A stretch of DNA of 64,000 bases from Streptomyces sp. SJL17-4 (GTDB lineage Bacteria; Actinomycetota; Actinomycetes; Streptomycetales; Streptomycetaceae): positions 5,305,501-5,369,500 of the forward strand of contig NZ_CP104578.1 of assembly GCF_036826855.1 (NCBI RefSeq), given 5' to 3'. Shown one piece after another: positions 1 through 9,261 of this stretch. Positions within the stretch are counted from its first letter, which is position 1; every line of letters begins with the position of its first letter. A program made the translations under genes and the position numbers. The notes under the pieces are model-generated. The model saw only the letters and a list, made by a program, of their open reading frames with translations, made no database searches and was not told the DNA's origin.

Positions 1-259
<259 letters not shown>

Positions 260-332
260 TCAGTTGCTCGCGTCCACTGTGTTAGTTCTGAAGTAACGAC
301 CGTGTTGTCATCCGGTTGGTTAACTTCATAGA

Positions 333-449
333 GTTTCGGTGGTCATAGCGTTAGGGAAACGCCCGGTTACATTCCGAACCCGGAAGCTAAGCCTTTCAGC
401 GCCGATGGTACTGCAGGGGGGACCCTGTGGGAGAGTAGGACGCCGCCGA
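333..449 (+). rRNA. 5S ribosomal RNA
   Basis: The sequence starting GTTTCGGTGGTCATAGCG and ending GGACGCCGCCGAA is a typical actinobacterial 5S rRNA of about 117-120 nt. The terminal stem pairs GTTTCGGTGG with CGCCGCCGAAC. It follows the 23S end by about 70 nt and is followed at once by a strong terminator, so it is the last gene of the rRNA operon. Confidence 0.95.
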
Positions 450-460
450 ACAATTTTTAG

Positions 461-500
461 CCTCAACCCCCGGACTCTGTCCGGGGGTTGAGGCATTTTT
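461..500 (+). terminator. rRNA operon terminator
   Basis: A perfect 14-bp stem (CCTCAACCCCCGGA paired with TCCGGGGGTTGAGG), a 5-nt loop and a trailing run of T form a textbook intrinsic terminator just after 5S rRNA. Confidence 0.92.
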
Positions 501-646
501 GCGTTGGGCTACTTTCAGCCAATGATTGATGTGGCCATGACATCTCGCGATGGTTGTGACACGCTCCGTGGCGCACTCCGAATCCAGGCGGCTCTGCCGA
601 GCGGCTTGGGTTCCCCCCACCCACAAGCTGTGGCAAGGAGAGCGAC

Positions 647-1150
647 ATGAAGTACACCCCCACCCTGACTGGCTTGGCCGCGCTGGTGATGGCGGTCGGC
701 ATCGGTGTTCCCACGTCGGCCCATGCGAGCGGCGCGGCGGCCGGCGCGGAGGTCGACGGCGTGATGGTCGTCTCTGGGAACACCTGCAGTTGGACCGGCG
801 CCGATGCCAGTGCGACTCCGCCGAGCGCGCTCACCGTCGACCGGGCCACGATCAACAAGCCTGGCGGGAATCTGACCTGCGGCGGGGGCATCACCGCCTC
901 GCTCAACAACAATCCGGCCTTCACCTTCGATGACGTCGCAGGTACGGCGACGACCGACGTCATCGACCTCACTGGAAATCAGTCGTTCGTCTCCTGTCGC
1001 TACAAGGTGACGAACATCGTCTGGAAGCGGGACGGGGCCACCAGGAAGTATGTGAACACCCCCTTCACGGCCACCAAGGTATCGGGCTCGTTCCTGTGCC
1101 CGGGATCCTTCAGTGCCGCGGCTGGGGAGGCCTCCGTCGTGTTCCGTTGA
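647..1150 (+). CDS. small secreted protein of unknown function
   Basis: The product has 167 residues and I do not recognise its family. The N-terminus is a clear Sec signal peptide: Lys2, a hydrophobic stretch at about 9-22, and a likely cleavage site after AHA (residues 25-27). The mature part of about 140 residues is rich in Gly, Thr and Ala. It has four cysteines spread along it (in NTCSW, LTCGG, VSCRY and FLCPG), which could form two disulfides outside the cell. The start is fixed by an AAGGAG ribosome site 6 nt upstream of the ATG. The gene stands alone between the rRNA terminator and a convergent hairpin. A secreted beta-rich protein is likely; the role is unknown. Confidence 0.8.
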   Translation: MKYTPTLTGLAALVMAVGIGVPTSAHASGAAAGAEVDGVMVVSGNTCSWTGADASATPPSALTVDRATINKPGGNLTCGGGITASLNNNPAFTFDDVAGTATTDVIDLTGNQSFVSCRYKVTNIVWKRDGATRKYVNTPFTATKVSGSFLCPGSFSAAAGEASVVFR

Positions 1151-1170
1151 GTCGGGGCGCCATGCGTGAT

Positions 1171-1208
1171 CGATGGCCGGTCGGCGTTGCTCGCCGTGCC
1201 GGCCATCG
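1171..1208. terminator. convergent hairpin terminator
   Basis: CGATGGCCGG pairs with CCGGCCATCG, with an inner CGGCG/CGCCG helix. It lies between two converging genes and can act in both directions. There is no T run, as is usual in this GC-rich genome. Confidence 0.6.
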
Positions 1209-1220
1209 GTGCGTGCGGCT

Positions 1221-2531
1221 CTAGAGGCGGCCGGCTGCTTTCAGGGCGAGGTAGGCGTCCGCCAGGGCGGGCGCGAGGGTGTCGGGGGAGGCGTCGACGA
1301 CCGTGACGCCGTGGCGGCGGAGCTGGTCCGCGGTGCGGGAACGCTGGGACTGGGTCTGGGCAGCCGCCGCGGCCTCGTAGACGCCCTCGATCGTGCCGCG
1401 GGTCGTCGCCATGCGGGCGATGTGAGGGTCGGAGACCGCGGCGAGCAGGACCGTGTGGCGCTGGGCGAGCTGCGGCAGCACCGGGAGGAGGCCCTCCTCG
1501 ATCGGAGCGGAGTCGAGGCTCGTCAGGAGGACGATCAGTGAGCGGCGGGGAGCGCGCGCGAGGGCCGTTGCGGCCAGGCCGCGGGCGTCGGTCTCCACCA
1601 GCTCGGGTTCGAGCGGGGCGAGGGCGTTGACCACGGCGGGCAGGACGTCGCCGGCGGAGCGGCCCTGGACCTGGGCGCGGAGTTGCCGGTCGTAGGCCAG
1701 GAGGTCCACGCGGTCACCGGCGCGGGACGCGAGCGCGGTGAGGAGGAGGGCCGCGTCCATGGAGGCGTCCAGACGGGGGACGTCGCCGACACGGCCGGCC
1801 GATGTGCGGCCGGTGTCGAGGACGATCAGGATGTGGCGGTCGCGTTCGGGGCGCCAGGTGCGGACCGCGACCGTGGTCTGGCGGGCGGTGGCACGCCAGT
1901 CGATCGAGCGGGTGTCGTCGCCGGGGACGTACTCGCGGAGGCTGTCGAACTCCGTGCCCTCACCGCGCGTCAGCACGCTCGTACGGCCGTCGAGTTCACG
2001 GAGTCGGGCCAGGCGGGACGGCAGGTGCTTGCGGCTGGTGAACGGGGGCAGGACGCGGACGGTCCAGGGGACCTCGTGGTTTCCCTGACGGGCCGCAAGG
2101 CCCAGGGGGCCGTACGAGCGGACCGTGACGCGCTCGGCCCGGCGGTCGCCGCGGCGGGTCGGGCGCAGGCTTGTGGTGAGGCGGCGGCGTTCGCCTGCGG
2201 GGACCGTCAAGCGGTGGCGCGAGGAGGCCTGTTCGGTGCCGGGGAGACAGCTGCTGGGCGGCCAGGCGTCGCGGAGCTGGGCGCGGAGGCGGCGGCGGGA
2301 CCGGTTGGTGACGGTGAGCTGGAGGGTGGCCGCGTCACCGAGTCGAACGGATGTATCACCACTTCGGGTGAATTGGAGCGTTCGTACTGGCGCCGCCAGG
2401 GCGTAGTCGCACAGAATTGCGAGGGAGAGAGGCGCGTTCACCGCGAGCATCCCCGCCCAGCTGGGGGCGAAGATGCCGACGGGGAGCGATCCGAGGGCGG
2501 CGATCAGCGCTGTTCGTCCGGTGAGGGCCAT
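1221..2531 (-). CDS. DUF58 domain protein
   Basis: This 436-residue protein has two hydrophobic segments at about 8-45, then a soluble region. It carries the DUF58 signature near residues 194-218 (EFDSLREYVPGDD followed by SIDWRATAR). A von Willebrand A-like part follows (LIVLDTGRTS, about 234-243). DUF58 proteins are almost always encoded next to MoxR AAA+ ATPases, and here the MoxR gene lies 12 nt upstream. MoxR/DUF58 pairs are thought to remodel or mature protein complexes at the membrane; the exact client is unknown. It is the last gene of a five-gene minus-strand operon. Confidence 0.88.
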   Translation of the reverse strand: MALTGRTALIAALGSLPVGIFAPSWAGMLAVNAPLSLAILCDYALAAPVRTLQFTRSGDTSVRLGDAATLQLTVTNRSRRRLRAQLRDAWPPSSCLPGTEQASSRHRLTVPAGERRRLTTSLRPTRRGDRRAERVTVRSYGPLGLAARQGNHEVPWTVRVLPPFTSRKHLPSRLARLRELDGRTSVLTRGEGTEFDSLREYVPGDDTRSIDWRATARQTTVAVRTWRPERDRHILIVLDTGRTSAGRVGDVPRLDASMDAALLLTALASRAGDRVDLLAYDRQLRAQVQGRSAGDVLPAVVNALAPLEPELVETDARGLAATALARAPRRSLIVLLTSLDSAPIEEGLLPVLPQLAQRHTVLLAAVSDPHIARMATTRGTIEGVYEAAAAAQTQSQRSRTADQLRRHGVTVVDASPDTLAPALADAYLALKAAGRL

Positions 2532-2543
2532 GGGGCGCCGTTC

Positions 2544-3527
2544 TCAGCGGGGGACGGGGACGTGGGCGAGGATCGAGTTGATGACGGAGTCGGGGGTGAC
2601 TCCCTCCATCTCGGCCTCGGGCCGCAGGTGGATGCGATGACGCAGGGTGGGGAGAGCGAGGGCCTTCACATCGTCGGGGGTGACGTAGTCCCGGCCGGTG
2701 AGCCAGGCCCAGGCGCGGGCGGTGGAGAGCAGGGCGGTGGCGCCTCGGGGGGAGACCCCGAGCGTGAGTGAGGGGGATTCACGCGTGGCACGACAGATAT
2801 CGACGACATAGCCGGCGATCTCGGCGGAGGTCGAGACCTTCGCGACGGCGGCCCGGGCGGCTTCGAGCGCGGCGGGACCCGCGACGGGGCGGACGCCGGC
2901 GGCCTTGAGGTCGCGGGGGTCGAAGCCCTCGGCGTGACGGGTGAGGACCTGGATCTCGTCCGCGCGGGAGGGCAGTGGGACCGTCAGCTTCAGGAGGAAG
3001 CGGTCCAGTTGGGCCTCGGGGAGGGGATAGGTGCCCTCGTACTCGACGGGGTTCTGGGTCGCGGCCACCAGGAAGGGTTCGGGCAGGGGGCGCGGGGTGC
3101 CGTCGACCGTGACCTGGCGCTCTTCCATCGCCTCCAGGAGGGAGGCCTGGGTCTTCGGGGGCGTGCGGTTGATCTCGTCGGCGAGCAGGAGGTTCGTGAA
3201 GACCGGGCCGGGCTGGAAGGAGAACTCGGAGGTCCGGGTGTCGTAGACCAGGGAGCCGGTCACGTCGCTCGGCATGAGGTCGGGGGTGAACTGGACGCGC
3301 TTGGTGTCGAGTTCGAGGGCGGCGGCGAGCGAGCGGACCAGCAGGGTCTTCGCGACGCCGGGCACGCCTTCGAGGAGGACGTGTCCGCGGCAGAGCAGGG
3401 CGACGACGAGACCGGTGACGGCGGGGTCCTGGCCGACCACGGCCTTTCCGATCTCGGTGCGCAGGGCCTCCAGGGAGGCGCGGGCGCGGTCCGAGTTCGT
3501 GGCGGTCTCGGGGGTCGGGGCGCTCAT
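2544..3527 (-). CDS. MoxR-family AAA+ ATPase
   Basis: The 327-residue product has a Walker A motif GVPGVAKT (54-61), a Walker B LLLADEIN (113-120) and a sensor region ATQNPVEYEG, which together define the MoxR branch of AAA+ ATPases. The ATG at 3527 overlaps the stop of the preceding gene as ATGA, so translational coupling is likely; a longer open frame upstream is out-of-frame sequence of that gene. It probably acts as a cytoplasmic chaperone ATPase with the DUF58 protein and the membrane partners DUF4350 and DUF4129 of the same operon. Confidence 0.92.
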   Translation of the reverse strand: MSAPTPETATNSDRARASLEALRTEIGKAVVGQDPAVTGLVVALLCRGHVLLEGVPGVAKTLLVRSLAAALELDTKRVQFTPDLMPSDVTGSLVYDTRTSEFSFQPGPVFTNLLLADEINRTPPKTQASLLEAMEERQVTVDGTPRPLPEPFLVAATQNPVEYEGTYPLPEAQLDRFLLKLTVPLPSRADEIQVLTRHAEGFDPRDLKAAGVRPVAGPAALEAARAAVAKVSTSAEIAGYVVDICRATRESPSLTLGVSPRGATALLSTARAWAWLTGRDYVTPDDVKALALPTLRHRIHLRPEAEMEGVTPDSVINSILAHVPVPR

Positions 3528-4726
3528 GAGGTGCGTACCTCTCTTTCGAGGGCGTCGAGTTGGTCCGCCAGGCGGATGAGAGCGGCGTCGTCGGCGGGAG
3601 CCGGGCCGAAGAGGAGGTGTCGGGGGTCCGCAGTGGTCTCGGGGAGCCGGGCGGAGAGTGCGGGGAGGAGACGATCGGCGGAGTGGGCGTCCTGGACGGG
3701 GACGCCGAGCAGCGGGGCGATCCGGGTGCGGGTCGCGGTGCGCAGCACCGAGGCGGCGCGGTCGCGGGCGTTCGCCTTGCGGTAGAGGCGGGCGCGGCCC
3801 TCGGTGGCCTCGGAGGCGCGGAGGGCGACGGGGAGGCGTTCGGTCACCAGGGGGCCGAGGCGGCGGCCGCGCCAGATGGCGGCGAGCAGGGCCGCGATCG
3901 CGAGCTGGAGTGTGCCCCACAGCCAGCCGGAGGGGATGAGGGAGAGGAAGTTGCCCGTGGTGCTGTCGTCGGGTGCGTCGGCGGCGGCGGAGGCATCGGT
4001 CAGGGAGGGGAGGTACCAGACGACATGGGGCCGGGAGCCGAGGAGTTGCAGGGCGAGCGAGGCGTTGCCCTGCTGGTCGAGACGCTTGTTGTAGAGGATG
4101 TCGGGCGAGCCGAGCAGGACGGTGTCGGTGGTGTCCGGCCCGGGGAGGCGGAGCAGCGTTGGCAGGCCTTCGGAGAGGTAGCAGGAGTCCGCGGTGGTGC
4201 CGGGGGTGGTGACGTAGCGCTCGCCGCCGAGGTCGACGCTGCCGGCGCGGGTGGCCTCCGCCAGGGTGCAGGAGGGGGCGCGGTTCTCCACGGGGGCGCT
4301 GGTGGAGCTGGTGACTCCTGGGACGAGGGTGTCGAGGGAGGGCTGCCCCGCGCCGACGAGGACCGTGCGGCCGGTGGAGTCCGTCATGGCCCGGCGGAGC
4401 GTGGACTGCTGAGACCGCGTCAGCAGGTCGGGGGTGGTGACCAGGAGCGTCGCGTCGGGGTCGGTCGCCGTTGTGGCCTCGTCGAGGGTGGTGGCGAGGG
4501 TGAGCTCGATGCCATGGGACGTGAGGAGTTCGGCGACGGCCCGGCTGCCGTTCGGGTCGGCGGAACGGGGGTCGAGGGAGCCATGGGCATCGGAGGACCG
4601 CAGCGTCGCGAGGGCGAGGCCACCGATGACGATCAGGGCGAGGACGAGGGCCGCGCCGCGGGCTCGGGCCCAGAGCCGGCGGGCGGAGAGGGCGGTGGAC
4701 GTCGTGCTGGTGGCCGGGCGGCTCAT
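3524..4726 (-). CDS. DUF4350 membrane protein
   Basis: The 400-residue product has an N-terminal transmembrane helix (about 22-42) and a large external DUF4350-type domain that starts with a region like LDPRSADPNGSRAVAELL. A second helix sits near 275-295 (WGTLQLAIAALLAAIW), leaving a basic cytoplasmic tail. The layout is typical of the actinobacterial MoxR operon. Both ends overlap neighbours by 4 nt (ATGA), which shows tight coupling with the DUF4129 gene upstream and moxR downstream. Molecular function is not established. Confidence 0.85.
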   Translation of the reverse strand: MSRPATSTTSTALSARRLWARARGAALVLALIVIGGLALATLRSSDAHGSLDPRSADPNGSRAVAELLTSHGIELTLATTLDEATTATDPDATLLVTTPDLLTRSQQSTLRRAMTDSTGRTVLVGAGQPSLDTLVPGVTSSTSAPVENRAPSCTLAEATRAGSVDLGGERYVTTPGTTADSCYLSEGLPTLLRLPGPDTTDTVLLGSPDILYNKRLDQQGNASLALQLLGSRPHVVWYLPSLTDASAAADAPDDSTTGNFLSLIPSGWLWGTLQLAIAALLAAIWRGRRLGPLVTERLPVALRASEATEGRARLYRKANARDRAASVLRTATRTRIAPLLGVPVQDAHSADRLLPALSARLPETTADPRHLLFGPAPADDAALIRLADQLDALEREVRTS

Positions 4727-5415
4727 GCGGGTGTCCCCGTGGAGGCGGTGTCGAGGACGGGACGGGTGTGCTCCAGGGCCGTGTCCAGCTCCTCGATGCG
4801 GCGGTACGCCGGCCCGTCGGCGGCGCGGCCGCCGTATGTGACGTCGTCGAAGACGCGGACGGCGAGGCGCAGGTCGTCCGCGTGGGAGGGCAGGGAGCGG
4901 CTCGCTTCGGCGGCGGCCTCGTCCGCGGTGCGGCCGGGGCGGGGATCGAGCAGGGCGCGTTCCTCGAGGGAGCGGACGATGGCCCGCGTGCGTTCCTGGA
5001 CGGCCTGGTTCCAGCGGCCGGCGGAGGCGTGGCGGGCGGCGGCTGCCCGGTGGTCGCGGGCGGTGCGGGGGCCGTCCGCGAAGAGGGAGTCGCCGGTGGT
5101 GCCCGGTGCGCGGTGGGGGGTGCCGAGGCGCCACCAGAGGGCGGCGACCGCGGCGATCACGAGCAGGACGACCACGACGAGGCCGATCACGCCGCCGGGG
5201 GCGGCACCCGACGCGGCCTCGAAGAGGTCGCCGACCCACTCCCAGAAGCGGTCGAGGCCGCGCTGGAGGAGGTTCGGGTCGTTCTCGTGGTACATCGGCT
5301 TGGACAGCTCCCGCTCCGCCGCCTCCTGGGCGGGGACGCGGGAGATGTCCACCGGGATGTCGTCGTCGGCGCCGAGCCGCGCCAGTGCCGTGGTCGTTCC
5401 CCCCGTGACCGTCAC
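4723..5415 (-). CDS. DUF4129 membrane protein
   Basis: The 230-residue protein starts at GTG (5415). It has an external N-terminal part, one strong transmembrane helix at about 75-97 (GLVVVVLLVIAAVAALWW) and a cytoplasmic helical DUF4129 domain toward the C-terminus (LAVRVFDDVTYGG). DUF4129 domains accompany MoxR/DUF58 modules and are often linked to transglutaminase-like proteins. Here the gene stands alone within the operon, with 4 bases between its start and the stop of the upstream gene and a 4-nt overlap with DUF4350. Confidence 0.84.
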   Translation of the reverse strand: MTVTGGTTTALARLGADDDIPVDISRVPAQEAAERELSKPMYHENDPNLLQRGLDRFWEWVGDLFEAASGAAPGGVIGLVVVVLLVIAAVAALWWRLGTPHRAPGTTGDSLFADGPRTARDHRAAAARHASAGRWNQAVQERTRAIVRSLEERALLDPRPGRTADEAAAEASRSLPSHADDLRLAVRVFDDVTYGGRAADGPAYRRIEELDTALEHTRPVLDTASTGTPA

Positions 5416-5419
5416 GGCA

Positions 5420-6634
5420 TCAGCCTCCGACGGTCTGGTTGCCCGGAGTGGGGCCGTAGCCGGGGAGGCCCGCGGCCCGTGCCAGTTCGAGGTCCAGGGC
5501 TTCGCGGCGGATGCGCTGGTCCACGTAGAGGAGGACGGTCACCCCGGCCGAGATCGGGTAGGTGATCGCGCTGGTGATCACGCCGCCGATGCCCGTGATG
5601 ATCAGGAACGGCCAGCCGAAGCTGGTGGACGTGCCGGAGAGCATGTCGGAGAAGCCGTCGCCGTCGACCGCGATGCCGATGATGGTGAACGGGATCGCGA
5701 TGATCATGGAGAAGATGAAGATCAGCAGCTGGGTGAGGAGCGTGATCCCGAAGATGCGCCACCACGCGCCCTGAACCAGCTTCGCCGAGCGCTTCAGCGA
5801 CTTGATCACGCCGCCGCGCTCCAGCATCAGGGCGGGGGAGGCGAGACTGAAGCGGATCATCAGCCAGACGGCCGTCACCAGGGCGCCGAGTCCACCGAGG
5901 AGGGTCAGGGCCACGCCTGCGGCCCCGCCGATCAGGAGACCGGGGAGCAGGCCGACCATGACGATGGCGGAGCTCATCGCGGCGAGCAGCAGGGTCAGGC
6001 CGATGAGCTGCAGGAGGCGCGGTCGGGCCTCCTGCCAGGCGGCGCCGAGCGAGACCGGGCGGCCGAGGACGGCGCGGCTGATGACGACGGTCAGCAGGGC
6101 GGCGCTGACCAGGGATGCCATCAGCGTCACGAGCAGGGCGGGGCCCAGGCCGATCAGGGACGACTGGGCCGCGTCGAGGGACTGCTCGAGTGCCTCGGCG
6201 GGGGTGGCGTCCGGGTTCGCCGCCGGAACGTCGGGGGCGAGGTACTGCTGGGCCAGGATGTTGGCGATCTGGGAGATCACCGCGACCGTGACCGTGATGG
6301 CCAGCACGGTGCGCCAGTAGGTGCGGAGGGTCTTCACCGCGCCGTCGAGGATCTCGCCCATGCCCAGCGGGCGCAGCGGGATCACTCCGGGCTTCGCGGC
6401 CGGCGGGCGGCCCCAGTGGGCGTTCGGGGGAGGAGTTCCCCAGCCCTGGCCGGGTGCCGGGGGCGGGGGTGGGCCGGTCGGCGGGGACCACTGGCCGGCG
6501 GGCGGCTGGTCCTTGGACCACTGAGGGGCGGAGCCGTTCGCGTCGGCCGGATCGGCGGGCCGGGGGACCCCGGAGCCGTTCTGGTCGTCGGAGGGGGCGG
6601 ATCCGGGCGAGGTCCAGCCCGGAGTGTCGTTCAC
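5420..6634 (-). CDS. GPDPase-type membrane-domain protein (first gene of the MoxR operon)
   Basis: I place the start at GTG 6634, preceded by GAGGTGG, giving 404 residues. The first 100 or so residues are Pro/Gly/Gln-rich and probably disordered (GPPPPPAPGQGWG). The rest has about six hydrophobic helices with an internal pattern like the membrane domain of glycerophosphodiester phosphodiesterases (IPLRPLGMGEILDGAVKTLR at the domain entry). No phosphodiesterase catalytic domain is attached. A longer reading from 6730 lacks a ribosome site. It leads the operon, so it may be a scaffold or transport component; function is unproven. Confidence 0.82.
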   Translation of the reverse strand: MNDTPGWTSPGSAPSDDQNGSGVPRPADPADANGSAPQWSKDQPPAGQWSPPTGPPPPPAPGQGWGTPPPNAHWGRPPAAKPGVIPLRPLGMGEILDGAVKTLRTYWRTVLAITVTVAVISQIANILAQQYLAPDVPAANPDATPAEALEQSLDAAQSSLIGLGPALLVTLMASLVSAALLTVVISRAVLGRPVSLGAAWQEARPRLLQLIGLTLLLAAMSSAIVMVGLLPGLLIGGAAGVALTLLGGLGALVTAVWLMIRFSLASPALMLERGGVIKSLKRSAKLVQGAWWRIFGITLLTQLLIFIFSMIIAIPFTIIGIAVDGDGFSDMLSGTSTSFGWPFLIITGIGGVITSAITYPISAGVTVLLYVDQRIRREALDLELARAAGLPGYGPTPGNQTVGG

Positions 6635-6822
6635 GGTCGTCCACCTCGGAGGAATGGTCGCGGTGCCGGATCGGCGAACCGGCTCGGTCACGGCCGCCGA
6701 CACCTGACACGGCGGCGGGCCGGGTGCCATCGTGCCACGCGGGACCCGCCCGTGGGCCGGAGCGGCCGTGACCTTCGTACCTTTGTCCGGACCTTCATTG
6801 TGCGAGCGGCAGACGGCACACG

Positions 6823-7146
6823 GTGCGGATACCCGATCATCACGCGCGAACCGTGCGGCGGCGGGCCGAGCGGGGCGCGGTCGACGGGATCGCGGTCCGG
6901 GCTGGGGGAGCGCTCAACAACGAGGACACGTTCTTCGGGTACTACCCGATCCGCCCCAACAAGGTCGTCGCCCAGGGCGAGACGATCGAGATCTACGACC
7001 TCGTGGGCAAGGACACGGTCCTCCTCCACCACTCGATCAACGATGGCGAGTCCTCGGGTGGAGCCCAGCAGGTCCAGCAGGCCCGGATGTGGTTCGACAG
7101 CGTCTGGGAGACCATCGGAAGGGACTTCGATCTTGACGCACGCTGA
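6823..7146 (+). pseudogene. C-terminal remnant of a larger regulatory-type protein
   Basis: Up to 107 residues can be read from a GTG with no visible ribosome site. Only the part after about residue 15 looks like real protein: ERGAVDGIAVRAGG, then a beta-rich stretch and the tail ARMWFDSVWETIGRDFDL. It has no N-terminal domain and reads like the end of a larger, probably HTH-type, protein that lost its front half. The sequence between 6635 and 6822 shows no convincing start or DNA-binding domain. Its end overlaps the HAD gene by 14 nt, so the two may once have been coupled. It could also be a genuine small gene. Confidence 0.45.
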
Positions 7147-7825
7147 CCCCCTCACCGAGACCCTGGCGAACGCCCGCGTCGTCCTCTTCGACTTCGACGG
7201 ACCCGTGTGCGACGTGTTCGCGGGACTGCCGGCGCCCGAGGTCGCGCAGGAGCTGACCGCCCTCCTCTCCGCTCAGGATGAAGCCGCGGGCGCAAAAGCC
7301 TCCCAGACGGACGACCCCATCGAGGTCCTGCGCATCGCGCACGAAGCCGATACCGAACTGGGCCGGCAGATCGAGCAGGCCCTCACGGCCGCCGAGGTCC
7401 GAGCCGTCGCGGTGGCAGGCAAGCCGACGCCAGGAGCAGCCGAAGCACTCCAGGCAGCACGTGTGGCCGGTCGAGGCGTAGCGGTGGTGAGCAACAACTC
7501 CACCGAGTGCGTACGGGTCTTCCTTGAACTTCACGGCCTGGAGGAGTACGTCACGAAGATCGTGGGTCGACCCTCCGAGCAGCCGCACCTGATGAAACCG
7601 AACCCGTTCCCGCTCATCACGGCAGCCGAGCAAATGCACGTCGACGTCACGAGCTGCACCCTGATCGGCGACTCGCTCACTGACATCCAGGCGGCCCACG
7701 CAGCAGGCGCAACGGTGATCGGCTACGCCAACAAGCCTCACAAGGCGGACCAGTTCGCCGAGGCGCAGGCCGACGTCATCACCGAGGACATGCAGGCCAT
7801 CGCCGACGCGTTTACCACCACGTGA
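7133..7825 (+). CDS. HAD-superfamily phosphatase
   Basis: This 230-residue HAD hydrolase carries motif I as DFDGPVCDVF with the nucleophile Asp20 and acid/base Asp22, motif II VVSNNS, motif III Lys in LMKPNPF, and motif IV IGDSLTD. An alpha-helical cap lies between motifs I and II, as in subclass IA enzymes. The start is TTG at 7133, preceded by GGAAGGG at a suitable distance; no ATG or GTG fits better. Substrate is unknown, but a small phosphorylated metabolite is likely. It lies in a short accessory region between two core gene blocks. Confidence 0.82.
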   Translation: MTHADPLTETLANARVVLFDFDGPVCDVFAGLPAPEVAQELTALLSAQDEAAGAKASQTDDPIEVLRIAHEADTELGRQIEQALTAAEVRAVAVAGKPTPGAAEALQAARVAGRGVAVVSNNSTECVRVFLELHGLEEYVTKIVGRPSEQPHLMKPNPFPLITAAEQMHVDVTSCTLIGDSLTDIQAAHAAGATVIGYANKPHKADQFAEAQADVITEDMQAIADAFTTT

Positions 7826-7829
7826 CGGC

Positions 7830-8303
7830 CTATCCCTCGACTACCGCGCCCGGAACGAGGTGGAGTTCGTACGGGGTGTAGCACTCGGACATCTCAGTGC
7901 CGATCGTGGCACCGCATCTGCACCCCCGATTCGGTCCCTTGTCGCCAGGATTGCCGCAGCAGCCCACCTCTCCTGTGCTCAGCGGAACCAGGCGCGGCAT
8001 GTCCTCAGGGTGGAGCAGCAGGGTGTTGCGAGGCCCTCCAGAGACCATCTCGACGCCCTCGTCGCTGATCGACGGTCCACCCGGATACGCCGGGACAAAG
8101 CTGTCCTGGTCGTCGCTTGCCACGAACGGTGCACCGGTCGGGTCGGGGTCAACCGCATAGAAGCCGCGCGGCATGGTCGCCGACGCACGCCGAACCCCGT
8201 CGACCGGCAAGCCGTCATAGAAGGGACGCTTGGGCACCTCAGCTATCTGCTGCAGCTCTGTCGTCAGCCGAGCACCACACGAAGCACAGTAAAAGATCGT
8301 CAT
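7830..8303 (-). CDS. cysteine-rich hypothetical protein
   Basis: The ATG at 8303 gives 157 residues; a longer frame to 8492 runs into low-quality repetitive sequence. A CxxC pair near the start (FYCASCGARLT) and a second cluster near residues 115-130 (GCCGNPGDKGPNRGCRCG) suggest one or two bound metal ions, most likely zinc. There is no signal peptide or membrane segment. The gene converges with the HAD phosphatase, with 4 nt between the stops. I do not recognise a named family; a cytoplasmic metal-binding accessory protein is the best description. Confidence 0.65.
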   Translation of the reverse strand: MTIFYCASCGARLTTELQQIAEVPKRPFYDGLPVDGVRRASATMPRGFYAVDPDPTGAPFVASDDQDSFVPAYPGGPSISDEGVEMVSGGPRNTLLLHPEDMPRLVPLSTGEVGCCGNPGDKGPNRGCRCGATIGTEMSECYTPYELHLVPGAVVEG

Positions 8304-8970
8304 CGAGAGACTGACTACCGGGTCGACTCGGATCAGGGCAACGGCTTTTGAGTCGACGGTGAGGGTCCAGCCTGTTGTTACAGATTTCTCTACCTCATCA
8401 AGGCACCCGCCGCGCACGCGCGGCGCGTGCGGCCCGTCGTCCGGGCCGCCGCTCCTGTCTGCGCCCCGCTCCGGCCCGGCCGCCGGCCGCACGCCTACAG
8501 CTCGGGTTGATGGGTAGGGGATGTGCGCCTACAGGCACGGCAACCGTCACATGGCATGCGTAGCCGGGAGCGCTGCCGACTGCGGCCGAGATGGGGTGCC
8601 AAAAGACGGCCAGCGGCGAGGGAGGGGTCGCTTCCTGCTCAGGGTCGGCCGTCTGTCAGCACCGAGTGGGGCTGGGCGCCGTACCCCCGCCGTCACGGAT
8701 GACGGGTGCGTGAGGCGAACACACCACCGGAACTGGGCGGGTGGGGAGCAGCTGCTGCCGCGATGTGGCCACGGCCGGTGTGGTCGCTCCGCGTCGGAAC
8801 CCGTCTCGCTGTGGCTGATGCGCATGTCGTTCAGTCGTCTTCCGGCAGCTCTTCGGCACCGCACCGCAGCGGAGTGCAGCAACCACGGCGGCTCCAGCCC
8901 CAAGCCGCTCCATGGCCTCGGGTAGCCTCTGCCCACCCGGGATCCGGGCTAGGTGAAACGGAGGCCGGCT
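8304..8970. other. long intergenic stretch without a convincing gene
   Basis: About 670 bases hold no reading frame with a plausible ribosome site and streptomycete codon pattern. Some GC-rich inverted sequence lies near 8405-8470 (GGCCCG pairing with CGGGCC), but no T run follows. Frames that stay open here give Arg/Ser/His-rich shadow translations. It is probably eroded accessory DNA. Confidence 0.55.
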
Positions 8971-9261
8971 GTGTCGGTACGCGGGAACTTCGCCAGGCTC
9001 TTCAAGCGAACGACCGAGACTTCTGACGGTGAGCTGTTTGCCGTGGAGCGACCTTGCGAGTGCTCGCCAGAGTGGCCCGGCCTGGAGGCGACAGCGAACG
9101 GGCACATGCTTCTGGCTCAGCCCTCCAGCCACTACAGCGTTCTGACGAACCCGGAAATCGGTCCGTTCATCGCGCGGTGCACAGGCTGTCGGGCGCGCTA
9201 TCCGCACCCTTGGGTGGTTCCGCAGGGCGCACCGATGCCCTTCGACTGGGCTCGCGACTGA
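8971..9261 (+). CDS. small hypothetical protein with two cysteine pairs
   Basis: The GTG at 8971 sits 6 nt after GGAGG and gives 96 residues; an upstream in-frame GTG at 8953 has no such site. The product has CxC (RPCECSPEW, about 34-36) and CxxC (ARCTGCRARY, about 70-73), a plausible zinc-knuckle arrangement, and no membrane segment. It ends in a proline and tryptophan-rich tail. It belongs to the accessory islet before mtrA and has no family that I can name. Confidence 0.6.
   Translation: MSVRGNFARLFKRTTETSDGELFAVERPCECSPEWPGLEATANGHMLLAQPSSHYSVLTNPEIGPFIARCTGCRARYPHPWVVPQGAPMPFDWARD

Noticed and set aside
3560..7132. Very long plus-strand frame (over 1100 codons) opposite the MoxR operon
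   Set aside because: It is an antisense artefact of third-position GC bias. Only its last part (from 7133) is a real gene, the HAD phosphatase.
8521..8925. 134-codon plus-strand frame in the accessory islet
   Set aside because: Amino acid composition (Arg, Ser, His, Cys) is that of out-of-frame GC-rich DNA, no ribosome site was found, and no domain is recognisable.
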